The position numbers and the translations under genes were made by a program. From contig CANUCD010000031.1 in the NCBI GenBank assembly GCA_947856335.1, positions 1-10,100 of the forward strand: 10,100 nt of DNA, given 5' to 3'. This DNA comes from an uncultured Bacilli bacterium. GTDB taxonomy: Bacteria; Bacillota_I; Bacilli_A; RF39; UBA660. Under the pieces are notes generated by a model. That model was not told the DNA's origin and did no database searches. It saw only the letters and a list, made by a program, of their open reading frames with translations. Below are positions 6,710 through 10,100 of the stretch, piece after piece; the stretch's first letter is position 1; each line of letters starts with the position of its first letter.

Positions 6710-7129
6710 ATGTGGATAGCTTGGTTAGTAATAGTAATTCTTCTTACTTTCTTAGAAGCAATTACCGTTAATTTAGTTAGTATTTGGTTTGTAGCGAGTG
6801 CTATTGTAAGTCTTTTTTTATCATTCATAGTTGATTCATTTTATATTGAGTTTTTAGTATTCGTATGTTTAGGCTTAGTCCTAATGCTTTTAACCAGACC
6901 TTATTTAGTAAAAAAATTAAGTAAGAAAAAAGTAAATACTAATTTAGATAGAGTAATTGGTATGAACGGAATTGTAACTGAAGAAATTACTAGATTTAAA
7001 ATTGGCGAAGTAAAAGTAGATGGTAAAAAATGGAGTGCTATTAGTGATGAGAAAATACCAAAAGGAAGTACTGTTTTTATTAAAGATATTGATGGTGTTA
7101 AACTAATAGTTAGAAAGGAAGATAAATAA
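6710..7129 (+). CDS. NfeD family short membrane protein (139 aa)
   Basis: The start is ATG 6710, with GGTGGT at 6698-6703. An in-frame ATG at 6662 overlaps the -35 and is rejected. The N-terminal half has three hydrophobic helices (about residues 2-20, 24-41 and 46-63). After a basic KKLSKKK linker comes an OB-fold domain typical of NfeD: GMNGIVTEEI near residue 84, then GEVKVDGKKWSAIS, IPKGSTVFI and VKLIVRKE. It lacks the ClpP-like protease domain of long NfeD proteins. NfeD proteins pair with SPFH/stomatin partners in bacterial membrane microdomains. Here the partner gene follows immediately, its start overlapping this stop as TAATG, so the two are one translationally coupled unit. Confidence 0.92.
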   Translation: MWIAWLVIVILLTFLEAITVNLVSIWFVASAIVSLFLSFIVDSFYIEFLVFVCLGLVLMLLTRPYLVKKLSKKKVNTNLDRVIGMNGIVTEEITRFKIGEVKVDGKKWSAISDEKIPKGSTVFIKDIDGVKLIVRKEDK

Positions 7130-8016
7130 TGGAATTATTGATAGTTATACTAATTTTAGTTTTTATTTTAATTATTCCCAATATTAAAATAGTGCCTCAA
7201 GCAAAAGCCTATGTAATAGAAAGATTAGGAAGTTATTATGCAACATGGCAAAATGGTTTACACATAAAAATTCCTTTTATTGATCGTGTATCTAAAGTTG
7301 TCAGCCTAAAAGAAACAGTTAAAGATTTTGCCCCTCAACCTGTTATTACCAAAGATAATGTTACAATGCAAATAGATACTGTTGTATATTATCAAATTAC
7401 TGACCCTAAACTTTATACATATGGCGTAGATGCTCCAGTAAGCGCAATAGAAAATTTAACTGCAACAACCCTTCGAAATATTATTGGTGAATTAGAGCTT
7501 GACCAAACACTGACAAGTAGAGATATTATCAATGGTAAAATGAGAGCTATCTTAGATGAAGCAACCGACCCATGGGGAATAAAAGTAAATAGGGTAGAAG
7601 TAAAAAACATTTTACCTCCTAGAGATATCCAAGATGCAATGGAAAAGCAAATGCGTGCTGAAAGAGAACGAAGGGAAAAAATCCTGCAAGCTGAAGGCGA
7701 GAAAAAATCAAGTATTTTAATCGCTGAGGGAGAAAAAGCAAGTGCCATTTTAAGAGCAGAAGCCGAAGCTGAAAGTGCTATTAAAATAGCAGAAGGAAAA
7801 GCCGAAGCTTTAATTAAAATAAAAGAAGCCGAAGCAAAGGGAATAGAGCTTTTAAAAAATGCCAAAGCAGATGGAACTGTTCTTACTCTAAAAAGTTATG
7901 AAGCATTAGGCAAAGTTGCAGATGGACAAGCAACAAAGTTAATTATTCCTGCTAATTTACAAGATGTAGCAACATTTGGTACAACTCTTATGGAGGTTAT
8001 GAAAGATAAGAAATAG
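7129..8016 (+). CDS. SPFH/band 7 (stomatin-like) membrane protein (295 aa)
   Basis: ATG 7129 overlaps the NfeD stop, and GAAAGGAAG upstream (about 7113-7121) serves as binding site. Residues 3-20 form a single hydrophobic N-terminal anchor. The band 7 domain follows: QAKAYVIERLGSYY, then NGLHIKIPFIDRV, VSLKETVKDF, the central ITKDNVTMQIDTVVYYQITD, and WGIKVNRVEVKNILPP near residue 150. From about residue 170 to 250 comes a charged Ala/Glu/Lys coiled coil with repeated AEGEK, AEAEAE and AEGKAEA units, which drives oligomerisation in this family. The protein closes with a hydrophobic segment near the C-terminus. It matches stomatin/QmcA-like proteins that organise membrane microdomains and can regulate membrane proteases. 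With NfeD it forms a conserved pair. Confidence 0.94.
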   Translation: MELLIVILILVFILIIPNIKIVPQAKAYVIERLGSYYATWQNGLHIKIPFIDRVSKVVSLKETVKDFAPQPVITKDNVTMQIDTVVYYQITDPKLYTYGVDAPVSAIENLTATTLRNIIGELELDQTLTSRDIINGKMRAILDEATDPWGIKVNRVEVKNILPPRDIQDAMEKQMRAERERREKILQAEGEKKSSILIAEGEKASAILRAEAEAESAIKIAEGKAEALIKIKEAEAKGIELLKNAKADGTVLTLKSYEALGKVADGQATKLIIPANLQDVATFGTTLMEVMKDKK

Positions 8017-8029
8017 TCTTATCTTTTTT
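8004..8029 (+). terminator. Terminator of the NfeD-SPFH operon, with the stop codon in its loop
   Basis: AGATAAG 8004-8010 pairs with CTTATCT 8018-8024, followed by T to 8029. The SPFH stop TAG (8014-8016) sits in the seven-base loop. The next gene starts only a few bases downstream, so it must use readthrough or an unseen promoter. Confidence 0.8.
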
Positions 8030-8033
8030 GGAT

Positions 8034-8504
8034 ATGGAATATCATACAATTAAACCTTTTTATAAAAAAGATTCTCAAGTTCTTATTCTAGGTTCATTTC
8101 CAAGTCGTAAATCAAGGGAAGAGGGTTTTTATTATGCTCATCCTATGAATCGTTTTTGGAAAATATTATCTATTTTGTACCAAGAAGAAATTAAAGATAA
8201 AAAGACATTTTTAACTAAACATAAAATAGCTTTATATGATGTTTGTGCATCCTGTGTAATTAGAGGTTCTAAAGATGCTTCAATAAAAGAAGTAATCCCT
8301 AATGATTTAACAGATATATTAAATAATAGTTCTATAAAAACAATCATCTTAAATGGCAAAACAGCTTATCGTTTATATCAAAAATATATGAAAGATATTA
8401 AATTACCTTGTATATCTCTTTCTAGTACAAGTCCTGCTAATGCTTCTTTTTCTCTTGAAAAACTAGTAGATGAATATAAAATTATTCTAAACTTTACAAA
8501 ATAA
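8034..8504 (+). CDS. DNA-deoxyinosine (hypoxanthine) glycosylase, UDG superfamily family 6-like (156 aa)
   Basis: The chosen start is ATG 8034; a TTG at 8028 is possible but lies in the terminator T-tract. Neither has a Shine-Dalgarno sequence. The protein follows the family 6 HDG pattern: HTIKPFY, VLILGSFPSRKS (residues 16-27), FYYAHPMNRFWK (32-43, with N39 as the likely catalytic or binding Asn of this motif), ALYDVCASCVIRGSKDASI, IKTIILNGKTAYRLYQKY and the second-motif SSTSPAN. Family members remove hypoxanthine formed by adenine deamination, and some remove uracil, starting base excision repair in the cytoplasm. The length is typical. It lies directly after the SPFH terminator with no promoter of its own that I can see, so expression is probably low or through readthrough. 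Confidence 0.88.
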   Translation: MEYHTIKPFYKKDSQVLILGSFPSRKSREEGFYYAHPMNRFWKILSILYQEEIKDKKTFLTKHKIALYDVCASCVIRGSKDASIKEVIPNDLTDILNNSSIKTIILNGKTAYRLYQKYMKDIKLPCISLSSTSPANASFSLEKLVDEYKIILNFTK

Positions 8505-8514
8505 TTGTAAAGTT
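8490..8514. repeat. Ten-base inverted repeat at the glycosylase stop codon
   Basis: AACTTTACAA 8490-8499 and TTGTAAAGTT 8505-8514 are perfect complements around a five-base loop holding the TAA stop. No T-tract follows on the plus strand, so it is not a classical terminator; it may stabilise the mRNA 3' end or stop transcription weakly. Confidence 0.55.
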
Positions 8515-8548
8515 ATAATAAAAAGGGAAATAAAAGTTTTTTTGTATC

Positions 8549-8577
8549 TTTAAAAACCAAAAGAGGTATGATATACT
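8549..8577 (+). promoter_or_regulatory. Promoter of the prepilin-like gene (extended -10)
   Basis: TATACT 8572-8577 is preceded by TGA (8569-8571), giving an extended -10. The -35 position (8549-8554) is weak. The predicted start near 8584 is at the GGTGGT binding site (8585-8590). Confidence 0.7.
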
Positions 8578-8597
8578 TTTGACTGGTGGTAAAGGAA

Positions 8598-8966
8598 ATG
8601 AATAAATTCGGATATTCAAAGATAGAAATTTTAGTAGTAATAGTATTACTTGGTATTGTTGCTTTTATAACAATCAATAAAACATCTTATGCTTTTGCAG
8701 TAGATGGTAATGAAGCAATAGACGAAGTAAAGTATTTAATTGAAGTTCAAGCCGAAGATTATGCACTTGCCAATACAACTTTATTTAATGAAACAGATAC
8801 TACTTATATAAGTGTTGATGATTTAATTGAGGCAGGTTATTTAATTGGTAATAGTGATGGCTTACTTACCAATCCTATAGACTCTTCTAAAAATTTTAAT
8901 GATTCTAAAATAAAACTAGAGTATAATGAAAATCAAAATAAAGTAACTGCAACAGTTGTAGATTAG
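8598..8966 (+). CDS. Prepilin/pseudopilin-like protein with class III signal peptide (122 aa)
   Basis: The start is ATG 8598, with GGTGGT at 8585-8590. A GTG at 8586 is rejected because it falls at the predicted transcription start. The N-terminus MNKFGYSKIEILVVIVLLG is a class III (type IV pilin) signal: cleavage would follow Gly5, leaving Tyr6 as residue 1 and Glu10 as the essential Glu+5, then a hydrophobic helix to about residue 27. The rest is an acidic globular domain with no cysteine, containing EVKYLIEVQAEDYALAN and the motif YISVDDLIEAGYL seen in many Gram-positive pilin-like proteins. No prepilin peptidase, ATPase or platform protein lies in the window, so it is an orphan. It could be a minor pilin, a competence pseudopilin or a surface protein. 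It has its own promoter and terminator. Confidence 0.82.
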   Translation: MNKFGYSKIEILVVIVLLGIVAFITINKTSYAFAVDGNEAIDEVKYLIEVQAEDYALANTTLFNETDTTYISVDDLIEAGYLIGNSDGLLTNPIDSSKNFNDSKIKLEYNENQNKVTATVVD

Positions 8967-8990
8967 CAAGTAAAAAAACTTGCTTTTTTT
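8965..8990 (+). terminator. Terminator of the prepilin-like gene
   Basis: AGCAAGT 8965-8971 pairs with ACTTGCT 8978-8984, followed by T to 8990. The 5' arm begins within the TAG stop (8964-8966). The 3' arm also provides the -35 (TTGCTT 8980-8985) of the next promoter. Confidence 0.9.
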
Positions 8991-9008
8991 GTTGTTTTGG
9001 CGTATAAT
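8980..9008 (+). promoter_or_regulatory. Promoter of the thioredoxin-like gene, overlapping the upstream terminator
   Basis: TATAAT 9003-9008 is a perfect -10. TTGCTT 8980-8985 is exactly 17 bases upstream and lies within the terminator 3' arm. The predicted start is near 9015, leaving a leader of about 20 bases. Confidence 0.75.
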
Positions 9009-9036
9009 ACTAAACGTATTAAAAAGGAGGATTTTT

Positions 9037-9597
9037 ATGGAAGAAAAATTAAGAAATTTAACTTATGTAGTAGTACTTGGTTTTATAATTTTAGGATTGT
9101 TAATTATTGGTTTATATTTTAAAGATGGAGATACATCAACAAGTAAAACAAATAATAATACTAACGGAAGTCAAAGTAGTAGTTCTGAATATGATGTTAG
9201 TCATATGAATGAAATTAGTGTGGATGATGCGATAGATTTATTTGATGAAAAAGGAACTCATGTAGTTTATATTGGACGTAGTGGCTGTACTTATTGTCGT
9301 GAGTTTGTTCCAGTTTTAAATGAAGTACAAGAAGAATTAGGATTTACTACTAATTATATTGATGCTCAACCACTAATGAATAACTGGAGTGAAGCAAGAG
9401 AAGAATTAGCGCCTCTTGCCGAACTATTAGATGTTGAAGCATCTGCTAATGGAAAAACTGGTACTCTAGGAGAATTATTCCTTGAAAAAGGATATACACC
9501 AGCTTTAATTGTTATTAAAGACGGAAAAGCTGTTGAAGGTTTCTTTGGATATCGTGATAAAGAACAATTAACTAAAGTATTAGAAGAATATTTATAA
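9037..9597 (+). CDS. Membrane-anchored thioredoxin-like protein (PedC/BrcD-like, 186 aa)
   Basis: The start is ATG 9037, with AAAAAGGAGG at 9021-9030. A longer in-frame start at 8980 lies inside the previous terminator and is rejected. Residues 8-28 form one transmembrane anchor. A low-complexity Ser/Thr/Asn linker (about 32-50) then leads to a thioredoxin fold outside the membrane. The active site is SGCTYCREF with C84 and C87. The cis-proline loop is GYTPALIVIKDGKAVEGFFGY, and the closing helix is KEQLTKVLEEYL. Between them, about 40 residues (NNWSEAREELAPLAELLDV and onward) form the helical part. This matches thioredoxin-family proteins sometimes annotated as bacteriocin transport accessory proteins, which act in extracytoplasmic thiol-disulfide exchange. 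No bacteriocin gene is nearby, so its partner is unknown. Confidence 0.9.
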   Translation: MEEKLRNLTYVVVLGFIILGLLIIGLYFKDGDTSTSKTNNNTNGSQSSSSEYDVSHMNEISVDDAIDLFDEKGTHVVYIGRSGCTYCREFVPVLNEVQEELGFTTNYIDAQPLMNNWSEAREELAPLAELLDVEASANGKTGTLGELFLEKGYTPALIVIKDGKAVEGFFGYRDKEQLTKVLEEYL

Positions 9598-9620
9598 TAG
9601 AGTGAAAGCTCTATTTTTTT
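9596..9620 (+). terminator. Terminator of the thioredoxin-like gene
   Basis: AATAGAG 9596-9602 pairs with CTCTATT 9609-9615, with a T-tract to 9620. The 5' arm includes the last two bases of the TAA stop. Confidence 0.9.
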
Positions 9621-9911
9621 GTATGTTAAAAAATGTAGACATAAAAAAATCTCATGCATAGATGAGATATTTTTTCATAAATGGTCAAGAAGAAAAAACT
9701 TGTTTATAATTTAAGAAGCAGAAATTTATCTTTAAAAACAGAGGGACTATTATCTATTATACTTAGATTATATTAAATAGTAAAATGCAAAGTAATAAAA
9801 AATCTTTATTTTTCTAACATAATAAATAGATTTCTCTATATTACATTTTCATAGTAAAAAATAACAAAATAAAGTTTGTTTCACAATTCGACAAACATAT
9901 AAATAAAAAGA
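9621..9911. other. AT-rich intergenic region without a coding gene
   Basis: No reading frame of useful length, no tRNA and no known RNA motif is visible. It holds the hairpin at 9643-9675 and a plus-strand promoter-like pair (TGGTCA 9682-9687, TATAAT 9705-9710, 17-base spacer). It also has two minus-strand TATAAT boxes (9772-9767 and 9761-9756). GTTTGT/ACAAAC (9874-9879 and 9891-9896) form a short dyad just upstream of the leader promoter and could be an operator. Confidence 0.5.
9643..9675. terminator. Second hairpin with flanking A and T runs (bidirectional terminator-like)
   Basis: ATCTCAT 9649-9655 and ATGAGAT 9662-9668 are perfect complements around a six-base loop, flanked by AAAAAA on the left and TTTTTT (9670-9675) on the right. 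It can terminate in both directions. On the minus strand the T-tract follows the stem without a gap, so it could end a minus-strand RNA. Confidence 0.65.
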
Positions 9912-9920
9912 TGATATAAT
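9912..9920 (+). promoter_or_regulatory. Promoter of the leader ORF (extended -10)
   Basis: TGATATAAT is an extended -10 with a perfect TATAAT at 9915-9920. The -35 position (9892-9897, CAAACA) is poor. Transcription would start near 9927, just before GGGAGG. Confidence 0.7.
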
Positions 9921-9947
9921 AGCATCTTCAGGGAGGAATTTATATAT

Positions 9948-10007
9948 ATGAAAACAGAAAAATTAGAACAATTAAAACAACTGTACCTTAAAAAGTTCTT
10001 TGGATAA
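9948..10007 (+). CDS. 19-residue leader peptide ORF of a probable attenuator
   Basis: ATG 9948 is preceded by GGGAGGA at 9931-9937, a strong binding site with an 11-base AT-only spacer. It encodes MKTEKLEQLKQLYLKKFFG, a short basic peptide, and stops at TAA 10005-10007. The last codons (16-19) form the 5' arm of the following terminator, and the stop is in its loop. A ribosome stalled over these codons would block the hairpin and allow transcription into the gene starting at 10090. This layout resembles leaders of ribosome-targeting antibiotic resistance genes and amino-acid attenuators. The trigger is unknown; no codon run for one amino acid is obvious apart from Lys/Leu and FF near the end. 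Confidence 0.6.
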   Translation: MKTEKLEQLKQLYLKKFFG

Positions 10008-10022
10008 TCAAAGGACTTTTTT
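9990..10022 (+). terminator. Attenuator terminator overlapping the leader ORF
   Basis: AAAGTTCTTTG 9992-10002 pairs with CAAAGGACTTT 10009-10019, with one G-U pair, around GATAAT. Six T follow to 10022, and two more A-T pairs extend the base. The stem is strong for this genome and sits between the leader promoter and the next gene. Confidence 0.85.
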
Positions 10023-10044
10023 ATTGTTTAGGAAATAAACAATA
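10022..10044 (+). repeat. Nine-base hairpin just after the attenuator
   Basis: TATTGTTTA 10022-10030 and TAAACAATA 10036-10044 are perfect complements around GGAAA. There is no T-tract after it, so it is more likely a processing, stability or protein-binding element in the readthrough mRNA than a second terminator. Confidence 0.6.
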
Positions 10045-10089
10045 GTTATATATTAAAATATTTGTATTACTATAAAGGAGGTAAAATAT

Positions 10090-10100
10090 ATGGTAATACA
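10090..10100 (+). CDS. Start of a gene continuing past the window (3'-partial)
   Basis: ATG 10090 is preceded by a full AAAGGAGGT binding site at 10074-10082. Only three codons and part of a fourth are visible (M-V-I), so the product cannot be named. It is the probable target of the upstream attenuator. Confidence 0.6.

Noticed and set aside
7413..7865. 150-codon minus-strand reading frame
   Set aside because: It is antisense to the SPFH coiled coil; its Ser/Ala/Phe-rich product is the mirror of Glu/Lys/Ala codons, and it lacks a binding site.
8138..8359. 73-codon minus-strand reading frame
   Set aside because: Antisense to the conserved DNA glycosylase motifs; no independent support.
8586..8597. 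GTG start for the prepilin-like gene
   Set aside because: It falls at the predicted +1 and inside the GGTGGT site; the ATG at 8598 gives the normal short basic leader before Gly5.
9366..9659. 97-codon minus-strand reading frame
   Set aside because: Antisense to the thioredoxin-like gene and its terminator, with no family resemblance.
10022..10044. Second hairpin as a tandem intrinsic terminator
   Set aside because: The stem is perfect, but GTTATATATT follows instead of a T-tract.

Overview
The window is AT-rich, densely packed bacterial DNA. It looks chromosomal and comes from a Gram-positive, low-GC lineage (Bacillota, probably a Bacilli-type or RF39/Mollicutes-like gut organism; this placement is inference). 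The support is a T-box leader, TATAAT-type promoters, many intrinsic terminators, a LytM-type endolysin, NfeD/SPFH genes and a short single-TM thioredoxin. All twelve visible stop codons are TAA or TAG and none is TGA, but tryptophan is written TGG throughout, so the standard bacterial code fits.

Layout. (1) 1-1097: the 3' part of an unrecognised coiled-coil gene, translationally coupled (TAATG) to a small acidic DUF1292-like protein. (2) 1093-4403: a T-box riboswitch and a type-2 isoleucyl-tRNA synthetase whose HIGH signature reads GLHH, ending in a terminator that overlaps the stop codon. (3) 4461-5556: a holin plus an M23/peptidoglycan-binding endolysin, overlapping by 29 bases, with no other phage genes. 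(4) 5560-6594, minus strand: a convergent NagZ-like GH3 glycosidase, separated from the endolysin by one shared bidirectional terminator. (5) 6662-8029: an NfeD-SPFH membrane operon. (6) 8034-8504: a hypoxanthine/uracil-DNA glycosylase-like protein without an obvious ribosome binding site. (7) 8549-9620: an orphan prepilin-like protein and a membrane-anchored thioredoxin, each with its own promoter and terminator. (8) 9621-10100: about 480 bases with little coding. It holds a terminator-like hairpin, a possible minus-strand small RNA, and an attenuator-like leader (promoter, 19-codon ORF, terminator overlapping the ORF) in front of a gene that starts at 10090.

The most interesting points are these. 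The GLHH IleRS suggests mupirocin hyper-resistance, and its T-box would respond to uncharged tRNA-Ile. The lysis pair has no surrounding phage, and its endolysin has a His-to-Cys change in the active site. The NagZ-like enzyme has Asn in place of the Asp of its catalytic dyad. The leader ORF/terminator arrangement at the right edge suggests ribosome-stalling control of the next gene. Three promoters share a GGTG-type ribosome binding site placed at the predicted transcription start.
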